A stretch of DNA of 64,000 nucleotides from Oscillospiraceae bacterium. Lineage in GTDB: Bacteria; Bacillota; Clostridia; Oscillospirales; Acutalibacteraceae. A program made the position numbers and the translations under genes. The stretch covers positions 1 to 64,000 of the forward strand of contig SVPL01000006.1 of assembly GCA_015065925.1 (NCBI GenBank). The letters are read 5' to 3'. Below, in pieces: positions 42,304 through 51,184 of the stretch (position 1 is the first letter of the stretch; the number at the start of each line of letters is the position of its first letter). Below the pieces are notes generated by a model. That model did no database searches. It was not told the DNA's origin and was given only the letters and a program-made list of their open reading frames with translations.

Positions 42304-44397
42304 TTATAAAACCCCTGATTTAAAAAGACCTCTTGTATAATCTGCGCCACTATGACCTTTAGAGTTTAAGAATTCCTTTATAATGTTAGCCGCTTCATTT
42401 GGAGCCTCAAGGGTTAGATATAAATATCCATAGTCAACTGCAAGGTAGGAAACAGAATCTGAAATATCGGTAATTTTGCAGTTTAAAATTTCAGAAAATC
42501 CGTTTTGACATATTACGGGAAAGCTTTGTTTTTTTCGGTCGGTAATAAGGCAGTACCCATTGTTTTTACCCTTGCATCCTACTCCGTTTTTTACGGGACA
42601 ATTGCGGGTTAGCATAAGGGGTTGCCGTCCGTAGCACATAGAGAAAAGCTTGATTTTTTTAGTATCACCCAGCATTGCAATTTCATTAATGCTAAGCTCG
42701 GGTGAAATTACAGCTTCAAAAATATTTAGATTTTCAGCAGTTTTTAAAGCGTGGGTATTAAATAGATTAAGTCCAAAACCGCCCATTATTTCAAAATTTT
42801 GTTCAGAAGCAAGCTTAACTGCCGAAATGGTATGACAAACGGCTTTTGAAATTTTATACTGCTTTAAACCTTTAAGAATATTTGTTATATATTCATCTGA
42901 AGTGCTACCTCTTGGCAGTTCGGCATAACTATTTATTAGCGCATCTGTAAGGCGGGGTGAAGGTTGTGAGTTAAAAGCGTTTATTAAAATCTCAGCCGAT
43001 AGAGAAAAGCCTTTAAGCATAGGTAAAATATCAATACAATTTTCAAATTGCTCCAAACTAGCAAAACGAACAAAAAAGCCGTTAATTTTTCGCTTTTCAA
43101 ATTTGGTGACTTCTTCAATGGTTGGTTTGTTGAAATTTATTTTATTTTTGCCAAGACGAAGGGCGTTTAGCTCAGAAATTGCCGTTTTTCGTATTTGATT
43201 TAGTGACGAAACGGGTATCATAAGACCATCATCAAGGTGTACATTAATTGTATTTGCAAGGTAACAGGTTCCACCCAATTTTGAAAGGGTTGATTGCGCC
43301 TTTTCGGGAACGGTAGCTAAGTTAATTGCAGTTTGGGGAACATCACCTGTTACTGTGGCTGTAACACCATCAGCTTCGGCGGTTAAGGACATTGGTTCGC
43401 CTGAGCGTACAAAAAGGGTTAGATTAAGCGGGATTTTTTGCCTTTCGTTGCGGTAAAGGGAGTGGGTTTTGGCAAGAGCCTCGTTAGTTAATTGCTTATC
43501 CTGTTCACTGCGAATTCCAAACATATTTTTCCCGAATTTTTTGGTGTAGTATCCATCGGTAAAGCCATTGCGGGAAAAAACCTGCTCTAAAAGCATCATA
43601 ATTTCGGGTTCAACCCTTCCGAAATCCACCATTTGACATATAGTAGTTACTGCCGCAGCAACATACTCGGGATTTTTCATTCTGCCTTCAATTTTAAATG
43701 AGGTTACCCCCATTTCATTTAGTTCCTTTAAATATGAAACTAAGCTTAAATCCTTAAGGCTTAAGTCGTAGCCCGTACCCCCTTTTGACGAAAAAGGAAG
43801 ACGGCAGGTACCTGCGCAAAGACCGCGATTAGCGCTTCGACCACCTAAAAATGCGCTGAAGTAGCATTGACCTGAAAGGCACATACAAAGGGCGCCGTGT
43901 ACAAACGCTTCTACCTCTAAATCAAGCTCCTTGGCTTTTTGACAAAGCGATAAAAGCTCACCTTTAGTTAGCTCTCTTGCGGGAACAACGCGGGAAAAAC
44001 CCATATTTTTAAGGATATCCAAAGCGGCGGGGGAATGTACCGACATTTGAGTAGATGCGTGAAGGGAAGCCTTTGGAAAATTTTCGTGTATTAGCCTTGC
44101 AAGTCCAATATCTTGAACTATTATGGCATCAATACCGTAATCTAAAACCTCACCTACCAAATTCAAAGCATCGGCAATTTCGCTATCTTTAATAACAGTA
44201 TTTAAGGTAAGGTAGCATTTCACATTATTAATGTGGGCGTATTCAATAGCATATTTTAATTGCTCGCTGGTTAAATTATCGGCATTGCGACGGGCATTGA
44301 ACTTGTTAGCCCCAAAATAAACGGCGTCTGCCCCTGTTCTAACGGCGGCAATAAGCATTTCACTGTTGCCAACCGGTGCTAAAACCTCACTTTTCAT
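42304..44397 (-). CDS. U32-family peptidase / prephenate-dependent RlhA-type protein
   Basis: 697 residues: N-terminal SEVLAPVGNSEMLIAAVRTG and ADAVYFGANKFNAR, the iron-sulfur Cys set in CMCLSGQCYFSAFLGGRSAN plus RGLCAGTCRLPF, and a longer C-terminal extension (about 380-697, DUF3656-like) with a second Cys group near CPVKNGVGCKGKNNGYC. U32 members are called collagenases, but several hydroxylate tRNA or rRNA (TrhP, RlhA); the long two-part form fits the latter. It starts 3 bp after the lipoprotein gene. Confidence 0.85.
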   Translation of the reverse strand: MKSEVLAPVGNSEMLIAAVRTGADAVYFGANKFNARRNADNLTSEQLKYAIEYAHINNVKCYLTLNTVIKDSEIADALNLVGEVLDYGIDAIIVQDIGLARLIHENFPKASLHASTQMSVHSPAALDILKNMGFSRVVPARELTKGELLSLCQKAKELDLEVEAFVHGALCMCLSGQCYFSAFLGGRSANRGLCAGTCRLPFSSKGGTGYDLSLKDLSLVSYLKELNEMGVTSFKIEGRMKNPEYVAAAVTTICQMVDFGRVEPEIMMLLEQVFSRNGFTDGYYTKKFGKNMFGIRSEQDKQLTNEALAKTHSLYRNERQKIPLNLTLFVRSGEPMSLTAEADGVTATVTGDVPQTAINLATVPEKAQSTLSKLGGTCYLANTINVHLDDGLMIPVSSLNQIRKTAISELNALRLGKNKINFNKPTIEEVTKFEKRKINGFFVRFASLEQFENCIDILPMLKGFSLSAEILINAFNSQPSPRLTDALINSYAELPRGSTSDEYITNILKGLKQYKISKAVCHTISAVKLASEQNFEIMGGFGLNLFNTHALKTAENLNIFEAVISPELSINEIAMLGDTKKIKLFSMCYGRQPLMLTRNCPVKNGVGCKGKNNGYCLITDRKKQSFPVICQNGFSEILNCKITDISDSVSYLAVDYGYLYLTLEAPNEAANIIKEFLNSKGHSGADYTRGLFKSGVL

Positions 44398-44400
44398 TTT

Positions 44401-44886
44401 TTATACCACTTCTTTTGCGCCAAGCTCGGTTAAATATTCCCAAACGGGGTCGGTATCGCCGCAAACAACAAGGACGATGATGTTTCCAAGTTCTGCCAAT
44501 AAACGGTTTTGCACCTTGTTGTATTCCTTCTCTATGGTGGATTTGAAGGAGTTTGATTGATTTGCAAGATAACCCGAAATACCCGAAATAACCAAAGCGC
44601 GTTGTTTTTCGTTGATAACTTCGAAACAGGCAAGCGTGTCGGCAGATTCGGCGTTTGCGCTTATCATTACATTAAAACGCTTAACATCACCATCCGCAAA
44701 AACAAAATACGAGGGGAGGGATGTTCCCGAAAGAGATTTCATTTCAGAAAAGGAGGTTAGGTTTAAAATTTCTTCTGAAAGCTCGGTTACATTATAATTA
44801 TTCTTGGAATTGCAACCGCAGTTTGTTAAAATTAGTAGCGTTGCAATAAAGAATATAAAAATTTTCTTAATAGAGTTTTTTAGCAT
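44401..44886 (-). CDS. DUF4358-type lipoprotein
   Basis: 161 residues with a lipoprotein signal (hydrophobic stretch 10-22, lipobox LTNCGC) and a DUF4358-like body: SFSEMKSLSGTSLPSYFVFA and SGYLANQSNSFKSTIEKEYN. Function of the family is unknown; members sit on the outer face of the membrane. AGGAG precedes ATG 44886. Probably co-transcribed with the U32 gene. Confidence 0.78.
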   Translation of the reverse strand: MLKNSIKKIFIFFIATLLILTNCGCNSKNNYNVTELSEEILNLTSFSEMKSLSGTSLPSYFVFADGDVKRFNVMISANAESADTLACFEVINEKQRALVISGISGYLANQSNSFKSTIEKEYNKVQNRLLAELGNIIVLVVCGDTDPVWEYLTELGAKEVV

Positions 44887-45181
44887 ATTGAAACTCCTTT
44901 AAATTGGATTTTGTAGATTATATCGACATTATAACACACAAAATCCGAAAAGTAAAGATATTTTTTTAAAAAAATACAAAAAATTTCGTAAAAGCATATG
45001 AAAAATACGAATTTTGTCGAATTTTATAAGAAAGTGACTGTATATGTAAGCTTTTTCTATTCAGAAATGTTTGAATTGTGAAATTTACTATTAATTTATA
45101 TATGAATTATGTAATTTTGTAGTAATTGTATAAATGTAAAAAATATGTCAAAAATCGACATTTTACAGATAGTAATTAAAC

Positions 45182-45270
45182 TTATCAACTGAGTTATCAA
45201 CCGTTTTTAAACGAAATCAAGCCTTTTGCGGCAGTTATCAAATGAAAAATGTTGATAACTTAGTGAATAA
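45182..45270. promoter_or_regulatory. Cluster of five DnaA-box-like 9-mers
   Basis: TTATCAACT (45182), TTATCAACC (45194), TTATCAAAT (45235), minus-strand TTATCAACA (45250-45258) and minus-strand TTATTCACT (45262-45270), all within 89 bp. The oriC candidate has TTATCCACA, TTATTCACA and TTATTCACC. It could bind DnaA or another regulator of gdhA. Confidence 0.45.
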
Positions 45271-45380
45271 CTATAATAAAAAAATGTGATTTTTTACCCT
45301 AAATTTGCAATTTTTACTACTAAAATTATTGCAAAAATACAAAATGTATATAAAAAAGCATTGTACGATTTATAAAAGTC

Positions 45381-45409
45381 TTGACTTTTATACACTAAAG
45401 TATTAAACT
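45381..45409 (+). promoter_or_regulatory. Probable gdhA promoter
   Basis: TTGACT (45381-45386), 17-bp spacer, TAAACT (45404-45409), 56 bp before the ATG. Confidence 0.5.
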
Positions 45410-45464
45410 AAAATATGTTAAGTTTTTTAATGATTAAATTTATTTAGTTAGGAGTAAAGTTGTT

Positions 45465-46820
45465 ATGGCATTAAAAAATGAATATTTAAAAAGCGTTTAT
45501 GAAAAGGTTCAGCAACGCGACGCTTCTGAGCCCGAATTTCTTCAGGCTGTGCTTGAAGTTTTAGAGTCATTGGAGCCCGTTGTAGAGCAGGACCCCAGAA
45601 TTGAGCAGTGGGGCATTATGGAAAGAATAGTAGAGCCCGAAAGAATGATTTCTTTCCGCGTTTCCTGGGTTGATGATAACGGCAAGGTTCATGTAAACCG
45701 CGGTTACCGTGTACAGTTTAACTCTGCTATCGGTCCCTACAAGGGCGGTATTCGTTTACATCCTTCTGTTAATTCCTCTGTTATTAAGTTCTTGGGCTTT
45801 GAGCAGACCTTTAAAAACAGTCTTACCGGTCTTCCTATGGGCGGCGGTAAGGGTGGTTCTGACTTTGACCCCCGTGGTAAGAGCGATAATGAGATTATGC
45901 GCTTCTGCCAGAGCTTTATGACCGAGCTTGCTAAGCATATCGGCCCCGATACCGACGTTCCCGCAGGTGATATTGGTGTTGGCGCTCGTGAGGTTGGCTA
46001 TCTCTTTGGTCAGTATAAGAGACTTCGCAATGAATTTACCGGCGTATTAACCGGTAAGGGCCTTTCCTTCGGCGGTTCACTTATCCGTCCTGAGGCTACA
46101 GGTTTCGGTGCTGTTTACTATGCAGCAGAAATGCTTAAATCCTTTGGTGAGGATATTAAGGGCAAAACCTTTGCAGTATCAGGCTTCGGTAATGTTGCTT
46201 GGGGTACCGTTAAAAAGGTTACCGAGCTTGGCGGTAAGGTAGTTGCAATTTCCGGTCCTGACGGTTATGTTTACGATCCCGACGGTATTAACACCGAGGA
46301 AAAAATCAACTTTATGCTTGAAATGCGTGCATCCGGCCACGATATGGTTAAGGATTATGCCGATAAATTTGGCGTTGAGTATTTTGCAGGCGAGAAGCCC
46401 TGGGGTGTTAAGGTTGATGTTGTTATGCCTTGCGCTACTCAAAATGAGGTTAATATTGAAGACGCTAAGAAGATTGTTGCAAACGGCGTTAAATATTATG
46501 TTGAGGTTTCCAATATGCCTACCACTGCAGACGCAGTTGCATATTTTAAAGAAAACAATGTTGTTATTGCTCCTTCCAAAGCAGTTAACGCAGGCGGTGT
46601 TGCAGTATCGGGCTTAGAGATGAGCCAGAACTCAATGCGTTACAGCTGGACTGCAGAAGAGGTTGATGCAAAGCTTCAGCAGATTATGAAGAACATCTAC
46701 AAAACCTCTTACGATGCCGCTAAGAAATACGGTATGGAGGGCGACCTTGTTGCAGGCGCTAACATTGCAGGTTTTGAAAAGGTTAAAGAAGCTATGCTTG
46801 CACAAGGCGTTGCTTATTAA
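45465..46820 (+). CDS. gdhA: Glutamate dehydrogenase (NADP-type)
   Basis: 451 residues, interconverting 2-oxoglutarate plus ammonia and glutamate. Substrate segment YKGGIRLHPSVNSSVIKFLG, the catalytic Lys in PMGGGKGGSDFDPRGKS, and the dinucleotide fold VSGFGNVAWGTVKK. Length and motifs fit the hexameric 450-residue class. AGGAG precedes ATG. Codon use (GGC, ACC, CCC, GTT rich) differs from its neighbours as expected for a highly expressed gene. Monocistronic with its own terminator. Confidence 0.97.
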   Translation: MALKNEYLKSVYEKVQQRDASEPEFLQAVLEVLESLEPVVEQDPRIEQWGIMERIVEPERMISFRVSWVDDNGKVHVNRGYRVQFNSAIGPYKGGIRLHPSVNSSVIKFLGFEQTFKNSLTGLPMGGGKGGSDFDPRGKSDNEIMRFCQSFMTELAKHIGPDTDVPAGDIGVGAREVGYLFGQYKRLRNEFTGVLTGKGLSFGGSLIRPEATGFGAVYYAAEMLKSFGEDIKGKTFAVSGFGNVAWGTVKKVTELGGKVVAISGPDGYVYDPDGINTEEKINFMLEMRASGHDMVKDYADKFGVEYFAGEKPWGVKVDVVMPCATQNEVNIEDAKKIVANGVKYYVEVSNMPTTADAVAYFKENNVVIAPSKAVNAGGVAVSGLEMSQNSMRYSWTAEEVDAKLQQIMKNIYKTSYDAAKKYGMEGDLVAGANIAGFEKVKEAMLAQGVAY

Positions 46821-46864
46821 GATTAAAGCCCTTTGTTAATGTAGTAAAAAAGTAAATAAAAAGC

Positions 46865-46901
46865 AAACAAGCAGTCGCAAAATTATGCGGCTGCTTGTTT
46901 T
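46865..46901 (+). terminator. gdhA terminator
   Basis: AAACAAGCAGTCGCA and TGCGGCTGCTTGTTT form a long stem (one wobble), followed by a T-rich tail. Confidence 0.85.
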
Positions 46902-46977
46902 GTATATATTTTAAGAAATAAATTATAAAACATCATACAACAGGTTATTTATTAAGTTTTTTTCTATACTCTATAAA

Positions 46978-47060
46978 ACCGGTCCGCGACCGGTGGACGC
47001 GGGGTAAAGGGTACGCCACATCCACAGATTTATTCGTAATAAAAGAACGCTTGGCGTTTA
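46978..47060. repeat. Inverted copy of the ACGAATAA...TACCCCGCGTC repeat with flanking hairpins
   Basis: Read on the minus strand: AAACGCCAAGCGTT hairpin (47060-47045), TTATTACGAATAA, GTGGATGTGGCGTA, CTTTACCCCGCGTCCAC (ending 46994), then hairpin ACCGGTC-GCG-GACCGGT (46994-46978). It shares its middle with 38562-38610 and 11266-11315. Confidence 0.65.
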
Positions 47061-47116
47061 TGCGTTTTTATTGCAGCTTTCTTATCTTTATTTATATTTT
47101 CAGTAAATATTAATCC

Positions 47117-47527
47117 CTACTCCACCACAAAGGGTATGTTATTTTCTTTTGCATACCATTCGGCATAGCTGCCCTTTGGCGCGTGAATTTTAAGCTCATC
47201 ACAGCCGTAAAATGCGGCATTACCAATAAAAACAATGCTGTTGGGAATATAAATGCTTTTAAGACCTTTACAATGAGCAAAGGTGGAGGGCGGAATATCT
47301 GTAATGCCCTCGGGTATGGAAATGCTTGCAAGGGCGGTGCAGCCCGAAAAAGCACAGTGACCAATATATGTAACGCTTTTTGGTATGGAAATATTTATAA
47401 TTTCTGAATGGTCCCTAAAGGTGAAGATTGGAATATAGGTAACACCGTTGGGAATAACAACCTCTTTGGCTGTACCTGTATACCTTTTTAAAACACCGTT
47501 TTCAATCGTAAAATCACTGTTTGGCAT
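47117..47527 (-). CDS. Small BspA-type leucine-rich repeat protein
   Basis: 136 residues with at least four LRR_5 repeats of about 23 residues: ISIPKSVTYIGHCAFSGCTA, ISIPEGITDIPPSTFAHCKG, IYIPNSIVFIGNAAFYGCDE, then a capping IHAPKGSYAEWYAKENNIPF. There is no signal peptide or anchor, so this short form is probably cytoplasmic; it may be a trimmed relative of large surface BspA proteins. A GGGGGG site precedes ATG 47527; longer frames lack one. Protein-binding role inferred only. Confidence 0.75.
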   Translation of the reverse strand: MPNSDFTIENGVLKRYTGTAKEVVIPNGVTYIPIFTFRDHSEIINISIPKSVTYIGHCAFSGCTALASISIPEGITDIPPSTFAHCKGLKSIYIPNSIVFIGNAAFYGCDELKIHAPKGSYAEWYAKENNIPFVVE

Positions 47528-47799
47528 ATAATCCCCCCCGTTACTGATATTATTAAAATTATTATAACATAAAACTATATTTTTGCAAGATATAAAACGG
47601 TGTGTAGACACCATATACCCAATAATTGCGCAGAGTTTTGGTTTTGTATAGGATACCATCTTGCGAGGTGTTTGGCAATGTGATATTATTTAAATTAGGG
47701 AGAATGCCATTATAATATGTATATCATTACAAAACTTCAAAATGTAATATAGTTGTGCAGAAATGTTCCCCCTCCCAAATTAACCACCTAAAATCAAAC

Positions 47800-47829
47800 A
47801 AGCGGTATAGCTTTTCGAGCTATACCGCT
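47800..47829 (-). terminator. Terminator of the amidohydrolase gene
   Basis: AGCGGTATAGCT and AGCTATACCGCT pair perfectly around a 5-6 nt loop, followed on the minus strand by TTGTTTGATTTT. Confidence 0.8.
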
Positions 47830-47836
47830 GTTTTAT

Positions 47837-48667
47837 TTATTTCTCTATACCTAAAAAGCGCAGAAGATTTTTACCGTAAACGTGGTCTTTGTAATCCTCC
47901 ACATCTTCTTGAATATACTTTTCATAAAGTTCGTTGTCGATTGTTTGCAATTTAAGACTTTTATCTATATGATAACCGCCTGTGTTACTGTCGGTGCCAA
48001 ACATAAGATTGTATCTCATATCATAGCAGGTAAGCAGTTTCTTAAAAACGTCCTCTCTGTACGGTGCGGGGGTGCCAGGGGTAAGATCGATAAACATTTC
48101 GCAACTGCTGTGCCAATATTTAGCGTCTCTGACCTTGCCGTAAAGGGCAATACATTCATCATACCAAGGCCAGGAAACGTGAGCCAGACAAAATCGAAGG
48201 TTAGGAATCTCCAAAAGTGCTTCATAAACCATAGGTTTAAGGTTTTCGCTTGATTTCATACCATCCCAGCAAATACCCGAATGAAACATTACAGCCTTTC
48301 CCTTTTCGGCGATTTTGCGTAGCACTGCCAATGACTCCTCACAGTCTACCCTATAATGATTGGGTATCATTTTAAAGGCGGCGAAACCTTTTTCATAGGC
48401 TACGTCTACCTGCTCTAAAGCATTGGGCTCGATAGGGTTTATCCAAAAAAACGGAAAAAGGGTGTCACAGCCCTCGCAGGCATCAAGGGCATACTGCATT
48501 CTTTGTTCATAAGGCATATCCGGATATTTTAAAGGACTTAATGAGTAAATGCAGGCTCCGTCCATCCCCGCCGTTTTTAAATCAGCAAGAAATGCATTTT
48601 GGTCAAACCCGTTTTCGGTAAAATATTTAGATTCTGTACGAGTATGAAGATGACAGTCAATTCTCAT
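47837..48667 (-). CDS. Amidohydrolase-family metal-dependent hydrolase
   Basis: 276 residues of the TIM-barrel amidohydrolase_2 type: N-terminal MRIDCHLHTR (HxH metal motif), VMFHSGICWDGM and FCLAHVSWPW (metal His), and LMFGTDSNTGGYH with the catalytic Asp. Such proteins decarboxylate or hydrolyse small molecules or lactones. The position after the three GH2 genes (158 bp, same strand) suggests a role in handling a sugar-derived product, which is inference. GGGAG precedes ATG 48667. Confidence 0.78.
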   Translation of the reverse strand: MRIDCHLHTRTESKYFTENGFDQNAFLADLKTAGMDGACIYSLSPLKYPDMPYEQRMQYALDACEGCDTLFPFFWINPIEPNALEQVDVAYEKGFAAFKMIPNHYRVDCEESLAVLRKIAEKGKAVMFHSGICWDGMKSSENLKPMVYEALLEIPNLRFCLAHVSWPWYDECIALYGKVRDAKYWHSSCEMFIDLTPGTPAPYREDVFKKLLTCYDMRYNLMFGTDSNTGGYHIDKSLKLQTIDNELYEKYIQEDVEDYKDHVYGKNLLRFLGIEK

Positions 48668-48825
48668 AATTATAACTCCCTTTATAATTCACTTAAATTG
48701 TATCACTACAACCAGCCAATTACCGGAGGTTTGAGTTAGTTTAGAAGGGTCTTGAACATTCCACTTATTACCTATTACCCCTTACTTTTTACTTCAAACC
48801 CCCGCCCCCTGATTGTTGCTGTTTT

Positions 48826-51111
48826 TTATAACTTATTTATCTTTTCAAGCCAGGATTTATACTGCTCAAAATCATATTTAGGGGTGCCTGCAAGGTAGGT
48901 GTTAAAGGATTTTTTACCATTTACAGTCCATTCAATAATAAACATTCTCTGTTCAGAATACATAAGCCTTATTTTGCCGAGCATTGTGTTGGAATTGGGG
49001 GCGGCGGTAAAATCGCAGGATAAAAATTCCTCGCCCGTATCAATATCGTAGACCCTACAGCTACCCGAAATCTCATTAAGAGTACCGTTACAGCACAAAA
49101 CATCGTGACCCCAACGGTCCATTTCATCCATTGCAATTATGAATGGCTGTGAGCTGCGCTTAATATAATCATAGGCAAGCTTTTTGTTGTAATAATAGTC
49201 CACAACGGCATCCGACATCTGCGGCCAACCGTCAATAAGATTCCACCATATTACGCCGCCCATACGGGACATACGAAGGCGAACTCGCTCAATAAAGAAC
49301 TTCTTTGCCTCTGCCTGAGAAATTTGTGAAGCCAGAACATACTCGTCCATACGGTCGGGAACCTCGCCAAAAAGCTGAAGCACCTGATCGTGCATAAGCA
49401 TAACCCTTTTGTTGTTGCCGTCCTGATCGCTGGAATGTATTGTCCATTGGCTGTTATCAAAATAAGGCCATACATAATCGGGCTCAATAAATTTTTCAAT
49501 AGATTCCCTTGCAGGGCAACCGTGATAACCCGTTTCGCTTACAAAATAAGCCTTGGATTCGGTGTAAAAGCTGCTTTTGTAAAAATCTCTGGGTCCCCAC
49601 AAATGGTCCTCGGGGAATACATCTGCCGCCTCGTGATTGCCGCCCTTTGCAAAGGCTTCGGGGGAAATGTAGGGGGATGATGGCAGGTAGGGTCGGTCGG
49701 GGTCAAGCCGCTCCACCACAAGGGGCAAAACCTCGCGGGTTAAGTGATTTATGTTGGGATCCCAATTCTCTAGAGCGTACATATAGTCAATTTCATTATC
49801 GCCTGACCACAAAACAAGGGATGGATGATCTCTTAGCTCCTTAACCACCCATTCAGCCTCTTTTTTGATTTTATCCTTAAACCAATCATCCTGACAGTAA
49901 ACATGGCAAGCCATAGCAAAATCCTGCCACACCATAATGCCGTGTTCATCACAAAAATCAAAAAATTCGTGATCCTCATAAACATTGCCGCCCCAACAAC
50001 GGATTATATTGCAGTTTAAATCCTCTGCCAGCTCTAAAGCCTTTTGGTAGCGGGCGTTATCGCGGCTGTGGTAGGCATCCATAGGCACCCAGTTGGTACC
50101 AACCGCCATAATTTTTGTTCCGTTTACAACAAAGTTAAAGCGACCGTCGGGACCTGTAACATCGGTTCTGTCTAAAACCACACTTCTGAAGCCGCGGCGA
50201 ACGGTTTTACTAAGCAGATGCTTACCGTCACTGCCGTAGGCATCCACAGTAATGGTATAAAGGTTAGGCTCGCCGTAGTTTTTTGGCCACCACAGCTTAA
50301 TGTTTGGTATGTTGAATAAGAATTTTCCCGAACCCGTTTTTCTTGTAACCTGATGGGTAAATTCCTCTTTACCACAGCTACCCTTGATTTTAAAGGTTAT
50401 GTCATCAAAAACATACTTTGGCGGCAGGTCAGAATCAAAAAGCATACCAATAACGCCCTTGTTGCCATCCATATACTGCAGCTTAAAGTAGAGGTAACGG
50501 AAGTCATATTTCTTTTTATACTGAAGCTCAACATCTCTCCAAATTCCGGCACTAACGGCTCTGGGCATAATATCCCAGCCAAAGCAGTGGGGAGCCTTGC
50601 GCACATTTATGCCCATTGTGGTAAGCCGCCACACATGCTCTGCCATACTAAGCTCAAAATCAAAGGATGCGTTATAAATAGTGGCAGAGGATATATGCAC
50701 ATGAAGGGCGTTTTTTTGGTTGTACTTAATTTTATCTGCCACATCAAAATCGTGGGAGATAAACATATTGTCGCTCTCACCTATTTTTTCACCGTTTAAA
50801 AAGTATTCTGCAACGCAGTCCACTGCGCCAAAATGCAGAATTACCTTTTCATCCTCATTTGGCGCATTGGGGGCATCAAATTCGGTTTCATACCACCAAT
50901 CATAGGTTTCAAACTTTTCGGCCTCTCTTATATTTTCGCCCATATAAAGGTCTTTTGGCAGTACCCCCGCCGCCGATAAATCAAGCTCCACATTGCCGGG
51001 AACGGTTGCCTCCACCATAGGCAGATTGGCATTTTTTAGCTCCTCAACAGTGTTTATTTTTTGTTCATATGCAGGATAATAATAAAGTTTCCATTTTCCA
51101 TTTAAATTCAT
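48826..51111 (-). CDS. GH2 beta-mannosidase-like glycosidase, copy 1 (diverged)
   Basis: 761 residues, cytoplasmic. N-terminal jelly-roll (MNLNGKWKLYYYPAYEQKIN, ATVPGNVELDLSAAGVLPKD), immunoglobulin-like middle, then the catalytic barrel with WGGNVYEDHEFFDFCDEHGI, the acid/base Glu in LWSGDNEID and the nucleophile Glu in YFVSETGYHGCP. The motif set is that of GH2 beta-mannosidases; it should release mannose from the non-reducing end of manno-oligosaccharides. It is the most diverged of three tandem paralogues. AGGAG precedes ATG 51111. Confidence 0.87.
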   Translation of the reverse strand: MNLNGKWKLYYYPAYEQKINTVEELKNANLPMVEATVPGNVELDLSAAGVLPKDLYMGENIREAEKFETYDWWYETEFDAPNAPNEDEKVILHFGAVDCVAEYFLNGEKIGESDNMFISHDFDVADKIKYNQKNALHVHISSATIYNASFDFELSMAEHVWRLTTMGINVRKAPHCFGWDIMPRAVSAGIWRDVELQYKKKYDFRYLYFKLQYMDGNKGVIGMLFDSDLPPKYVFDDITFKIKGSCGKEEFTHQVTRKTGSGKFLFNIPNIKLWWPKNYGEPNLYTITVDAYGSDGKHLLSKTVRRGFRSVVLDRTDVTGPDGRFNFVVNGTKIMAVGTNWVPMDAYHSRDNARYQKALELAEDLNCNIIRCWGGNVYEDHEFFDFCDEHGIMVWQDFAMACHVYCQDDWFKDKIKKEAEWVVKELRDHPSLVLWSGDNEIDYMYALENWDPNINHLTREVLPLVVERLDPDRPYLPSSPYISPEAFAKGGNHEAADVFPEDHLWGPRDFYKSSFYTESKAYFVSETGYHGCPARESIEKFIEPDYVWPYFDNSQWTIHSSDQDGNNKRVMLMHDQVLQLFGEVPDRMDEYVLASQISQAEAKKFFIERVRLRMSRMGGVIWWNLIDGWPQMSDAVVDYYYNKKLAYDYIKRSSQPFIIAMDEMDRWGHDVLCCNGTLNEISGSCRVYDIDTGEEFLSCDFTAAPNSNTMLGKIRLMYSEQRMFIIEWTVNGKKSFNTYLAGTPKYDFEQYKSWLEKINKL

Positions 51112-51184
51112 TATATTTTCTCCTTAATGCTTAGTGCACAAAAGCTCCACCCCTTTTTTTAAAAAGGAGCAGAGCAGAAATGAT

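Larger units (their letters stand above)
44887..45464. other. 578-bp non-coding region upstream of gdhA
   Basis: No coding potential and strongly AT-rich. It holds a cluster of five DnaA-box-like 9-mers (45182-45270) and the probable gdhA promoter (45381-45409), with many direct and mirrored short A/T tracts in 44940-45180. It also contains the promoter of the leftward lipoprotein-U32 pair. Confidence 0.6.
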
